NCBI GenBank assembly: GCA_005406025.1
Contig: BGZK01000020.1
Span: forward strand, 1,054,001 to 1,118,000
Length of the DNA: 64,000 nt
Direction: 5' to 3'
DNA from: Eumeta japonica
Taxonomy: Eukaryota; Arthropoda; Insecta; Lepidoptera; Psychidae
Part shown: positions 34,690 through 44,304 of the stretch, piece after piece
Layout: each line of letters opens with the position of its first letter
How positions within the stretch are numbered: position 1 is the first letter of the stretch
Translations under genes and position numbers: made by a program
Notes under the pieces: generated by a model
Databases searched by the model: none
The model's input: the letters and a program-made list of their open reading frames with translations, nothing else
Told to the model about the DNA's origin: nothing

Positions 34690-35345
34690 TATGTATAAAA
34701 GACCGGAGTTAACGTTGGTCAATAATCGCCAATCTGTTAACTTTCGACGATTTTTATTCTGTTTGTTTAAACATTTTCATCGATCATCAACCCAACAAAC
34801 AAACGTACATGACGCTTTGAATATTAATATATTTATACCGCACATCAGTCACGCCAGCCGCACCGATACAGTCGCACCGTGTTTACGATCGCATGGCGCC
34901 GATCGGGAAACGGACTCGTATATGTTTTGCATCCTGTTTACGAGCTACGTTACAGTACCGCGCCTCGGCCGACGGTAGGTACTCAGAATTTACACTGCCG
35001 ACCGCCGCGCCGGATCTACCAGATCGACAAACTGCACGCCCTACGTTACTATTCCCGAGAAATATCACGCGTCGGCCGGCAGGAGTACGGCGGGCGCCGT
35101 CCCACTCACGCGCCGGGTTATTTATGCGACGAGCTCGCGCCGCAACCGCCACATACGCGACTCGGCGCACGTGGTGCGCGGCGTCAGTTGTACGTCACCA
35201 CGTCGATGCACCGCTGCATCGACCGCTGCACCGGTATTAAGGGTTATTAGCTGCCTGCGAAGAAAAGAAAAAAACAGTGACCGGAAACGGTTCGCGACGT
35301 ATTAACGAATTCGGACTGGCGGCGCCCGTTTGGAGTGATCGAATC
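34690..35345. other. GC-rich islet with many overlapping frames
   Basis: CpG-rich, especially 34860-35230. Four frames of about 95-123 codons overlap on both strands, which fits low stop density better than real genes. GACGGTAGGTAC at 34971-34981 could be a splice donor. A 9 bp perfect hairpin (GTCGATGCA, loop CCGC) lies at 35202-35223 within a short ACCGCTGCA direct repeat. Candidate regulatory region or non-coding first exon. Confidence 0.3.
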
Positions 35346-36820
35346 ACAAATGTTATGCTACTGACAATTATTTGCATCACGGAAATATGTTTTTTATAAT
35401 AAATAATAATTATAGTAGAATAACTTTCGAGATAATAACTTTAAAGGCTCGAAAACGGTGCTTAGATGAATATATTTTTAGTACATTAATAAATGATCTA
35501 TAAATGTTAAATTATTAATTCCCTTTTTAAAGGATATATCAAAAATACGTACACATTTTTTTAATAATTGCAGAATTTTTTGGGGGTAATATTTTTTTAT
35601 TACCGGTCGTTCGGTATCATCCTGCAAAAGACAGTCTTTAGGCATGCACAATAACCCCATAGCCGTATTCACAACAATATTACATAATGTAATTACACGC
35701 TGTACATTTATATTATCGCGGACTACGCTAACAAACTAAATAATTAACAATTAAAAACTATTCCCCAAATACAATATTCGAGAATAGTATCCTATAAATC
35801 GTAAACAAATCTACCCCCTCCGTCGCCGTTATCGTAACCTACACGTATTTATGTTTTAAAGGCATGTTTTGAATTAAAATATTCCAGAGGAGTGTAATAA
35901 ATTTAGTTTATGTTAGATTTGACATATTTACATCTGGTTATTTTTTATTTTATGAATACTTTTTGTTTTGTCACTACACGGAGCATATGCATAGTTTTCG
36001 AAAAAACCACCGCAAAGTTAAGGGAAAAAAATGATTTATTATTTTTTTTTCATTCATGTATTTTGCAACAGTAAACTAAACCTCATGAATAGATAATTTT
36101 AATTATAATGATATGATAATAAATTGTCTTAAAAAGTCTCATTTAAAATTTTTAATTAATATTCCTATGATGTTTATTTATAACATTTGCGCTATATGAT
36201 ATTAAAGCAAAAAGTGTTGTATTTGATGATAATCACCTGTCATCGGACAAATTTTCGAACATTATGTATATGGGAATCAGAGTGCTAATGTGTTAGTTTT
36301 ATTTCTGTGATCAGCGTGTTCATAAGTTAAATTCGATCAACCAAGAGTATTAAAGAGGTTTCGTAGGAAAATATTGTATATGAGTGTTGCTGAATATATA
36401 TCTTCGGTTTTTTTGCGTGTTTAATTTTCATACTCGAACCCGCGATGAGGACATTTTATAATTATGCATATTTTGCCCAACCGCCTCCTCCTATTTTACT
36501 TACCCAGAAACACAGTATGGGATTAATTCAGCTATCATAGAGGTAATAAAATCTTGAGTAATATATCTTTCATTAACTTTTTTTTTTTAATTTAGATAAT
36601 TTTGATAGCTAAACTTACAAACTGTAAATTTTAAAATTTTTGTACTTGTGCCTGTACTAAAAAAATTTTATTCATGCTGAATTTGAAGAATTTAACTCGA
36701 TGGAAACTAACACAGGCTTATTTATCAGTCACGACAAACAAAGGCACCTAAATATTTGAAAGTTTTCGTATTTCACACAGTTCAGTTAGACACTAAATCT
36801 TTACAGGTCTATGAGATATA
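35346..36820. other. AT-rich non-coding stretch
   Basis: No coding signal, no repeat family recognised. Confidence 0.55.
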
Positions 36821-36823
36821 CTG

Positions 36824-36864
36824 ATATCATTGATCAGTATCATTGATACTGATCAATGTGATAT
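36824..36864. repeat. Inverted repeat next to mariner relic
   Basis: ATTGATCAGTAT pairs perfectly with ATACTGATCAAT across a five-base spacer, and the arms extend outward to ATATCA/TGATAT with a two-base bulge. It lies about 25 bp past the transposase stop. It does not look like a mariner terminal repeat. Confidence 0.75.
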
Positions 36865-36890
36865 GTTTATTTCCCAGTGATAGTGTTTTC

Positions 36891-37779
36891 CTATATCGGT
36901 ATGCCATTTTGTTTAACAACTTGTAGCCATTTTGTTGATAGTGAAATAATCCTATTCCTATAGAAGTTTTGGTACTTTTGGTACTACAAGTACTTTTGAC
37001 AGTCTTATCTTGACGTTAACTTAACACTACCTAAAGAATTCTGAAAAGAACGAACAGGTGAAAACCAGAAGGCGCAAGGTCAGTGCTATCTAGTAGATGC
37101 ATTAACACTTCCCAACCAAACTCTCAATATTTGCTGAGTGGCTTAAGATATATATAGTCTGGCGGTATCATAGTGAAAAAACCACACCCATTTTGCTGAC
37201 CAATTTCGGTTGTTTTTATCTACTGCTTGCTTAAGTCTCAGCTGTTGGTAGTGGAAATCCGTATTAATGGTTTTGCCCGACGGTAAAAGCTTGTAATGAA
37301 TAATGTCCTTCCAATCCCACCATACACATAGCATCAACTTATTGCAATTTTTTCCTGGTTTTGCTATAGTCTGTGGAGCTTGCTTGCCTTTCGACCATGA
37401 CCTTTTTCGCAAGTTCTTGTCGTAAGTAATCCATTTTTCATCACCAGTGATCAATCTTTTCAAAAACGGTTCTGTTTCATTACATTTCATAAGAGAATCG
37501 CAAATAAGTACAAAATTCATTTCATTTCTTTCAGTGAGCTCATATGGGATTCTAATATCGAGCTTTTCTGTATATCCAGCTTTTTTGAAATGGGTCAAAA
37601 TATTTTGTAGTCAATCTCCAGCTACCTAGCCATGTCATAAGAACTAATATGCTAATATTGCTTTACTGTTTTCAAAATGGCATCGACTTTATTTGTAACA
37701 GGTTGACGATACCGAGGTTCATTTTCGACATCAAAAATACCGGACTGAAAATTCTTGAACCATTTGTGTACTCTGCATT
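36891..37779 (-). pseudogene. mariner transposase (DD34D) pseudogene
   Basis: From about 37779 downward, the minus strand reads KWFKNFQSGIFDVENEPR, DAILKTVKQ and HISSYDM. After a one-base frameshift the longest frame (37598-37143) gives THFKKAGYTEKLDIRIPYEL, LICDSLMKCNETEPFLKR, LITGDEKWITYDKN (first catalytic Asp), KAPQTIAKPG-like and MLCVWWDWKDIIHYKLLP, and VWFFHYDTARLYIS (second Asp; the usual HxDNARPH is altered). Past the stop at 37143 the match goes on (ATQQILRVWLGS, VKLTS then stop, DCQKYL then stop, KWLQVVKQNGIPI) to a terminal stop at 36891-36893. About 50 N-terminal residues, including part of the DNA-binding domain, are missing, and there are at least five in-frame stops. The terminal inverted repeats are not visible. 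Dead. Confidence 0.92.
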
Positions 37780-38515
37780 AGGAGAGAAAAACAATAGAAA
37801 AATGGCAGGATATAATTTTTACTTTTGGTTTTCCTTTTTTTTTTTTTTTTAATATTGTGTATTTAATGGTATCAAAACTAGCCAGTTACGAGCAGCACAA
37901 CCGAAGAGATTTTACTGCAATTTTTTACTTATAAATTACGAAAACGCTTTTTCGAACACCTAATAATTACGCTTTATAATATGATATTTTCTATTTAAAA
38001 CCGTATAAAACTGGTATTAAATAAAATAATTATAAGATTGCTTTGAAAATTATACAAGATAAAGAAAAAAGCTGTCTAGACTATCGATGGCCTAGACGGC
38101 TACGCGCACATCTATCACGTGGCTAGTTGTCTGTGTATCGAGTTTGCTGACAATTCGAGTGTAAAAGGTAGCTACCCTCCGTGACCCGTGTCCCGGGTCA
38201 ATCTCTTTTTAACCGATAGAAGTATTTATTACAGCAGCGTAATATTGCGACCACCGATTTGTTTATCAACACTTTAATAATTCATATGTATAATCGATAA
38301 TTGATTTTCAACAGTCTTTTGAAAACTTGTGCGGTTTTTCGATGGGAAAAATATATATTTGTAATACTGATTACAAAACTTGAAAAATATTGTACGCAAA
38401 ACTTCCAACTAGCACATATTACGTATCCTGGTTCTTCCTGTGTTACGCATTAGAACGTAACGCGTACACACATACGAACATAAATATACGTATAAACAAT
38501 ATTTTATTATATACG
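37780..38515. other. Non-coding stretch
   Basis: A T run at 37836-37851, then AT-rich sequence. At 38080-38220 there is a moderately GC-rich patch (GGCCTAGACGGCTACGCG) without recognisable features. Confidence 0.45.
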
Positions 38516-38522
38516 TATAAGT

Positions 38523-39118
38523 AATTAAACTCTAGTTGAACATGTGAACACTGTCAATATTTGCAATGGTTACATTGTTTTAATTTTAGCTAATCATTTA
38601 TGTATACAATCGAAATTCCACTGACTCACTCACTCATCACGAGATCTTCGAAACTATAGACCGCATTGAAACAAAAATTGTTCTAATGATAGTTTGTAGA
38701 AGATAGAGACACAAAGGGAATTTTTTAGTGGTGCTAAAGAGGGGGGTTGGGGTGGAATTTTGTGTGATTCTTTTTTATACGATATCGCTATGAGATTTTA
38801 AATCAATATTGCTTATTATAAATTATGAAAAGCGTTCCTCACAATCGGGGGAATAGTGCGGTTGTATAACGTATAAAAATGGAAAGCGTAACAGGGAGCC
38901 GTAGACAGACCCAATTTCCACCCCACCTTCGCGGACGAAGTCGGGGAGGAAAGCCAGGTACTGATGAGCACATACGCATGAATTGTTTTTTAAACTAACC
39001 TTGAAAAGAATGAAATAACAGTTAAAATTTCTATATGAAAAAACGTAAGCGTTGAAGTTACTGACGTCAAAATTAAATTGTGGCTATTTATCACAAATGA
39101 AAAATAATGTCATGCATA
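38523..39118 (-). repeat. Family B repeat, copy 2 (inverted)
   Basis: Inverted relative to 10612-11193 with the landmarks in reverse order: CTCTAGTTGAACATGTGAAC, CCACTGACTCACTCACTC, CAATCGGGGGAATAGTGCGG, GCGGACGAAGTCGG and TGTCATGCAT. Small indels separate the copies. No coding content. Confidence 0.8.
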
Positions 39119-39124
39119 CACTGT

Positions 39125-39199
39125 CTGTTTAGATATGGCCACCTACATTAGTCTACACTTACTAAGTATTAGCTGATGTAGGTGGTCATATCTTTACAG
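39125..39199 (+). ncRNA. miRNA-precursor-like hairpin
   Basis: AGATATGGCCACCTACAT (39131-39148) pairs with ATGTAGGTGGTCATATCT (39176-39193) over 18 positions, one of them a G-U pair if transcribed from the plus strand. Outside it a 2x2 UU internal loop and four more pairs (CTGT/ACAG) extend the stem to about 24. The loop is 27 bases. Size and shape fit an animal pre-miRNA. The loop word CTACACTTACTAAGTATT recurs almost unchanged at 57999-58017, which suggests repeat origin, so a MITE is the main alternative. I do not recognise the arm sequences as a known insect miRNA. Confidence 0.4.
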
Positions 39200-39309
39200 G
39201 CAACAAAAGTTGATTAGGTTTCCAAGTGCAGTCCCTAAATAGATTTTATCTATGCCACTGTACTCGCATCAAATCTATATTTATTAAAAAAAATAATATT
39301 GTCTATTCC

Positions 39310-39560
39310 TCACAAGGGTAGATAGAAACCATAGATTTGCATTTGGTACGATCTGCGTATAACTCTCTTGCTTCGCTGGCATACTGACGACAATATTTTC
39401 ATGTAAGCTCTCCGTTTTATGTTGTTTATAATTTGGGCCTTGTTTAATATTCCGCCGATTTGTTCTGAATAAAGTTTTCTAGAGCGACCTTGCCGGTATA
39501 AAATCCATCTGTTCTGTTCGCACATAACACATAGTGTCCCATTTCTGATGTAGCGTTACC
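39310..39560 (-). pseudogene. RTE-like LINE, C-terminal fragment
   Basis: The minus-strand 71-codon frame reads YRQGRSRKLYSEQIGGILNK, then AQIINNIKRRAYMKI and RSYQMQIYGF. The usual RTE-like C-terminus has the pattern GRGRPRKxxxDQIGxVLxKxQ..S.xNRRACMxxLM. The correspondences at GRSRK, QIGGILNKAQI and N.KRRAYMK are good. About 70 residues survive. Confidence 0.5.
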
Positions 39561-39564
39561 AATT

Positions 39565-40372
39565 TACAACTTATTTCCATCTTATTTCCAAAAGTACTTT
39601 GAATGAGATAAAAACTTCATATACCTCTCATTTTATAATATGAAAATGTTCATCTGCAAGTATAAGTCAGAAAGTGATGTCGGTTTTAAGATTATACCTA
39701 TCGAATATTTAAATCAATATTACGATATCCAAGTTTATTTTTATTTATAAATATTAAATAAAATCAAAATGAATACAAAAGCTTAAGTTATACTTGCTCG
39801 ATTATTGTAGCTAATGTTAGAATTATAATCATTTAAAAAATTAAAACAGTCCCTTGCTAGAGCATTACTTATAAGCACAAAGAATTCTCCCTTCTGTAAA
39901 GAATATGGGGCGAAGATCTTATTAAATTTAATCAATTATAAATAACATATAAACAATTTTATAAAACTTAAAATATTTCATCTACAAACAGCGAGCAAAT
40001 ACTGTCTAACACACAAATAATAGTTGTGCCTTCCTATTCGCATTCAATAGCATTGTCTTACCAAAATTGCTTACTGTCTCAATCTATTTGTTCTCACTGA
40101 TCAGTTTTTACCTTCGCTTTGAATAAATATTGACAGCGAAAGCGAATTCTGAAATGCACGTCCGTTTTCAGCTTGTTAACACTTCGCGCTCCGTGTGTTC
40201 AGACGACGAGGTGAGCTGTAACGCATCGCCTTGATCGCGAATGAAGAGGGGTTTAAGGCCGATTTTGTGTGCTTCCTTCAATTCAATATTTATGCACATG
40301 CCAAATCGTTTAGTCGAACAGCCACATTTTCGACAAAGAAAAGGGGCACGTCTACATACAATATTGTGTATA
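39565..40372. other. Non-coding stretch
   Basis: A 73-codon minus-strand frame (40168-40389) carries a Cys cluster (CRRAPFLCRKCGCSTKRFG) but the remainder shows no zinc-binding pattern that I can name. Otherwise nothing. Confidence 0.4.
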
Positions 40373-40394
40373 CAATCATGTATATACATGATTG
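40373..40394. repeat. Perfect 22 bp palindrome
   Basis: The half site CAATCATGTAT is followed directly by its exact inverse; there is no spacer. Confidence 0.9.
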
Positions 40395-40549
40395 AAGATT
40401 ACATACAGAAATATTTTTAAATATTATCTATTAATTACACGTATAAGTAAAGGACATCAACCCTTATGATCTTTCTTTCGTTTATTTATCCGTAGTGAGG
40501 TGTACGCTTAAATGATTTAAAACGATAAACATAGTTTTATAGAATGTCT

Positions 40550-40690
40550 CTTTGGTCGAGAGCAGTCAAAAGCGATGGGTGGCGATAATCATTAATAGTC
40601 CGAGTGGCCAAAACCTTTGGTGGTCCGAGTGGCCAAAAGCGGCGGTGGCCCGAGTGGTCAAAAGCGTTGCATTCTACGCAGAAGGTACCA
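40550..40690 (+). repeat. Tandem tRNA D-arm-like units
   Basis: Three to four related units of about 25 bp: TTTGGTCGAGAGCAGTCAAA (40552), AGTCCGAGTGGCCAAAACC (40597), TGGTCCGAGTGGCCAAAAGC (40621) and TGGCCCGAGTGGTCAAAAGC (40647). Each resembles the A box and D arm of a Leu/Ser-type tRNA (TGGCCGAGTGG). The last continues into CATTCTACGCAGAAGG. No B box follows, so this is a degenerate tRNA-derived repeat and not a tRNA gene. Confidence 0.5.
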
Positions 40691-41175
40691 TATTAACAAG
40701 CGAGCGTTTAACTGAACTCTAATTAAACCACTCGCTCAGTGCCTCGCATTACACATTCATAACTCGGTCCCGGATGGATCGATGAGCTCTGCGGATGTCG
40801 CCGATTCGGTGCCACTGGCCTCCGTTAACCTCCGATTCAGTTTAGACCAGCATGTGGGGCTTAGTTCCATACGCCGCGATCTGTAAAAAATACGGTCAAG
40901 TGCGAGTCGGACTCGTGCATGAAGGATTCTGTACTTCCGTACAATGTATTAAAATAGTTCAGTAATGGCCGGCCGTTCCAGTCGCCGCCCGCGCCGCGCG
41001 ATGCTGCCTATCGCTTGAGTTTTATTACACTGTACGAGTTTGATAATTTCACTCGACTGCAATTAATCTATTTTGTCGCACGAGTGAAAATAGGTCACTT
41101 TACTACACGAGCGCTGAAAAGCAGTGTGAGTAGAGGATATTGATACTCTGATAGATATTAGGTGCTCTGAATTAT
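40691..41175. other. Non-coding stretch with GC-rich patch
   Basis: 40740-41010 is GC-richer (GTCGCCGCCCGCGCCGCGCG at 40982-41001). No gene recognised. Confidence 0.35.
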
Positions 41176-41412
41176 ACCTACTTGTAATCTAGGTACCTAC
41201 GACTTTCAAATTTATTATATAGGTACCTACCTAATCTAATTATTAATTAGCTTCTACCATTTCTGTTTGGGATACTGTAGGAGACGAGTGTGCTGTAGGT
41301 ACCTATGCGTCTATTTTATTGTTGGTACAAAATATGAGCCTCGGTAGGTACCTGCATACTTGAGTATTCTATTCAATAGTAGGTACGTACTCATTCAATA
41401 GTACCTATGCAT
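41176..41412. repeat. Cluster of TAGGTACCTA palindromes
   Basis: Exact TAGGTACCTA at 41190, 41220 and 41296, near copies at 41345 and about 41381, and half sites AGTACCTATG and ATACCTAC around them. Dispersed TAGGTACCTAC words are abundant in moth genomes as I know them. They do not form a regular tandem array here. Confidence 0.7.
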
Positions 41413-41579
41413 CGAGATCAGACAAATTTTGATGCTGTATGCCGCAAGAACAAATTAAAACGAGAGTTCGACTCACACTTGACTCTTATTTGTTGTTTTA
41501 CTCAAAAGTGGGTATACACTATTCTAGTTAGATGTTTTCTAGTTATTCTAGTTAGATGTTTGTTTGTACGTACAGGCAT

Positions 41580-42005
41580 TGTAAATATCGAGCAATAAAG
41601 ACCGAAGAAACACGTTTCTTGTATGGGAATCCCCATTAATATTTCTTAATTTATTTTATTTTTATTATTTGTTGTAATAGTGGCTAGAACAAAATATATA
41701 TATATATATATTCTGTGAAAATTTCAAGTATGTGGTCAATGCCATTATAAAGATCGAGTTAAAACGCTGAAAAAAACACATTTCTTGCATGAAGACCCTC
41801 TATATTTTTTAACTTTACTTTATTTTTAATATTTGTTGTAATAGCGGCCACAGTTGTACATAATCGGTGAAAATTTCAAGTGACTAGCTGTTACGGTTCA
41901 AGAGATGGAGCGGGGAGCCCTGTGACAGACGGACGGACAGACAGCGGAGTCTCGGTAATAGGATCCCGTTGGAACCCTTTGGGTACGGAACCCCAAAAAA
42001 AGTTG
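41580..42005 (+). repeat. Lepidoptera-type interspersed repeat with internal duplication
   Basis: Two related blocks of about 150 bp (41590-41735 and 41755-41880), each with ACACGTTTCTTG/ACACATTTCTTGCATG, TTTGTTGTAATAG and GTGAAAATTTCAAGT. The end is GACGGACGGACAGACAGCGG, then GTCTCGGTAATAGGATCCCG and CCTTTGGGTACGGAACCCC. The terminal block is a very widespread repeat in moths and butterflies. Non-coding here. Confidence 0.7.
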
Positions 42006-42104
42006 CGGAAATGTACGCCTTGGCGGCGGGGTGCTGGACATCCGTCACGGCGGGTTAATAAAGTAAAACGGTGTTTTGTACAAAGGATGTTATGACTTCA
42101 AATG

Positions 42105-42320
42105 TTGATACCATTAAAACGGTCCGCCGGCCGGCGCGCGCGGCGAGACGTTGAATATTTCATTCGCGAATTCTCGGCGCCCCGTCCTCGGCTAAGGCCA
42201 CGAGTGACCTGAATTTTCCGCGCGCGGACGCTGACTCATTGTTGTGGTGCGCGCCGCCCGCCGCCGCCGCCCGCCCGCCGCGCGCGCGCCGCGCCGTTTA
42301 CGTTGTCCACGTGCTACTTG
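42105..42320. promoter_or_regulatory. CpG island, candidate promoter
   Basis: Extreme G+C and CpG density (runs such as CCGGCCGGCGCGCGCGGCG and CGCGCGCGCGCCGCGCCG) in a genome that is otherwise AT-rich. Flanked on the right by a GA-rich stretch (AGTAGAGAGAGAGAAAGCG, about 42606-42624), a word bound by GAGA factor in flies. No recognised gene begins here; the 84-codon frame at 42645-42899 (MYVRVGGPRVYKSSG) has no domain. Confidence 0.4.
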
Positions 42321-42324
42321 CGGC

Positions 42325-42940
42325 TCACGTTTTAACTCTAGCTGCGGCTGCGGCTTAGGGCGGCCACGTTTTTTTCTTCAGATGGCCTAGATCGTCGACA
42401 ACTCATCGTTGGCGTTAAATTAATAAGTCTCCATTTACAAAATTGCTCGAGAACAATACTAGTTTTTCGATGACGGATAAAATTGATTTTTTTTAACTCA
42501 CCGCTTTCAAGGAATGAGAAAGAAAAAGGCAGAGAAGAATGATAAGCGAACGCTTAGCGAATTAAATGTCACCTGAGGGGTGGCTATCGAGAAGAGAATG
42601 TTAAAAAGTAGAGAGAGAGAAAGCGAAAAGGTGAGAGGAGAACAATGTATGTGCGCGTGGGCGGTCCGCGGGTGTACAAATCTTCAGGATCAAACGAACG
42701 CCCAATCAGCTGGAGAGGTCATCTACGCGTCTGCAGCTTCGACACGCCGCTATTAGCGATTTTCCGAAATTGGGAAAATCGGTCATTATTATTATTAATC
42801 ACCGAAATTCACTTTCACGATAGTAATGACGTAACAGTAGTGTGTAGGTCTGTAGAAACGGGAATGCAAGAAATTTATAAATACGTTGAACATCTTTAAT
42901 AAGTGATGATGACTCAGTCTGCTATATTAATTTCATAACA
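42325..42940. other. Flank of the CpG island
   Basis: Contains the acceptor-like TTTTTTTCTTCAG at 42368-42380, the GA-rich stretch and the short frame 42645-42899. No identifiable product. Confidence 0.3.
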
Positions 42941-42943
42941 CAC

Positions 42944-43145
42944 TAGCTGCACTCGCAGCTCCGGCCGCATAGTCAATATGAATTCCTGCATATTTTATAT
43001 CGTACTGCTTTTTTGTTAAATCCTGATCCAGATCCCGATCTAGATCTCGGTTTCAATTCCAATACCTCTGTCTGTTCCCACCGCAGTCTAGTTTCCAACT
43101 ACAATCGGGTTCTAATTTTCATACCGTTTCGAATTCCAGTCGATT
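42944..43145 (+). repeat. Family C repeat, copy 6
   Basis: Starts ACTAGCTGCACTCGCAGC, with CCGGCCGCATAG, then GATCCAGATCCCGATC and TAGATCTCGGTTTCAATTCC tract units. The first word is the inverse of the CAGCTAGT terminus. Confidence 0.55.
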
Positions 43146-44244
43146 TATTATGCAAGATGCTTCCACTGTCACTTTAATGATTTTATGCAAAATGTGTTAT
43201 TAATAAATTCTATATTTATATCACTTAATATAATTTTTTTTTTAATAATAGTAAAAAATAAAATGTCTTTATAACTCAAACATGACGTCATCTACTAGGT
43301 TCAGGTTTAGTGTGTCTTGGCAATAAACCAATATATACTGTGAATATGAATCATTCTCATCCATAGATATAGAATATATTGAATTGAACCTATCGGATCC
43401 TGGGGTAGCTATGAAATAGCGTCTCGACGATACAAATATAATATATAACTATGACTCCAATTGGTGAAGAGGTCCAGAGTTAACACGATCATGCACTTAC
43501 AGATAAATAAAGTTTCATATACTATACACATATTGATAATTACGATTTATAAAGAATTTCAAATTAGACTTTTATTTTAATAAATAATCATAGTCATCTT
43601 GAAATCTCATGCTTTTTTTTATTTTGTTAACAATTTCATGAATTGACGACGAACTTTCCCATCGGTCAAGTCCATTACAAAACAAATCTTTTAGCTACAG
43701 AAATGTCTTGGTGAGAATTCGACCATTCTTTGTATTTGTAAAGTTTGTTGCCCTCAGTCCAATGACCTTTGTTTAGACATTGAATCGGAATATTTCTACC
43801 TATAAATTAAGTCTTATTTAGTAGTACAGTGTAAAAAATACTATATGTCGACTTTAAAAAATAATTACTAAATACAAATCTGGGAAAAATAAAACTCAGT
43901 ACATTTTCTCCGAGTCCTATCCAATGAGTGAAAAACAAACATTTAGTTAAGTTGGGAAATTAACACAGACAAGCCTTTCACACGACCCAGTTAGTTATAC
44001 TTAACCAGGTTTCGTGAAAAAGTTGCGCGACTTTTACAGAACAAAAGCTTGTTTATTATTTACAAAATTCACCATTGTGTAACTGCCGGCGTATGTTTTC
44101 GGTTGAATAACTTCAGTTGGTCAACGCGCTCACGACCCGCAGACTTATTTATAAATGCATACTTTGTAAACGCTTTGTATGCATATTTGTTGTCCACGAC
44201 TGCGGTCTTAAATCACATAAGTAATTTATATGTTCACCACGTCA

Positions 44245-44245
<1 letters not shown>
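43146..44245. other. AT-rich non-coding stretch
   Basis: Nothing recognised. Confidence 0.5.

Positions 44246-44246
<1 letters not shown>

Positions 44247-44303
<57 letters not shown>
44247..44303 (+). repeat. AT dinucleotide microsatellite
   Basis: About 28 uninterrupted AT units, the longest in the window. It creates the repeated IYIYIY part of the frame at 44049. Confidence 0.95.

Positions 44304-44304
<1 letters not shown>

Noticed and set aside
34829..34850. Core promoter: TATATTTATA followed by an ATCAGTC initiator
   Set aside because: The spacing from TATA to the initiator is only 10-18 bp, too short for a TATA promoter.
34879..35250. Protein-coding exon of 123 codons
   Set aside because: Four overlapping frames are open on both strands in a CpG-rich block, so openness is not informative; no domain or homologue recognised.
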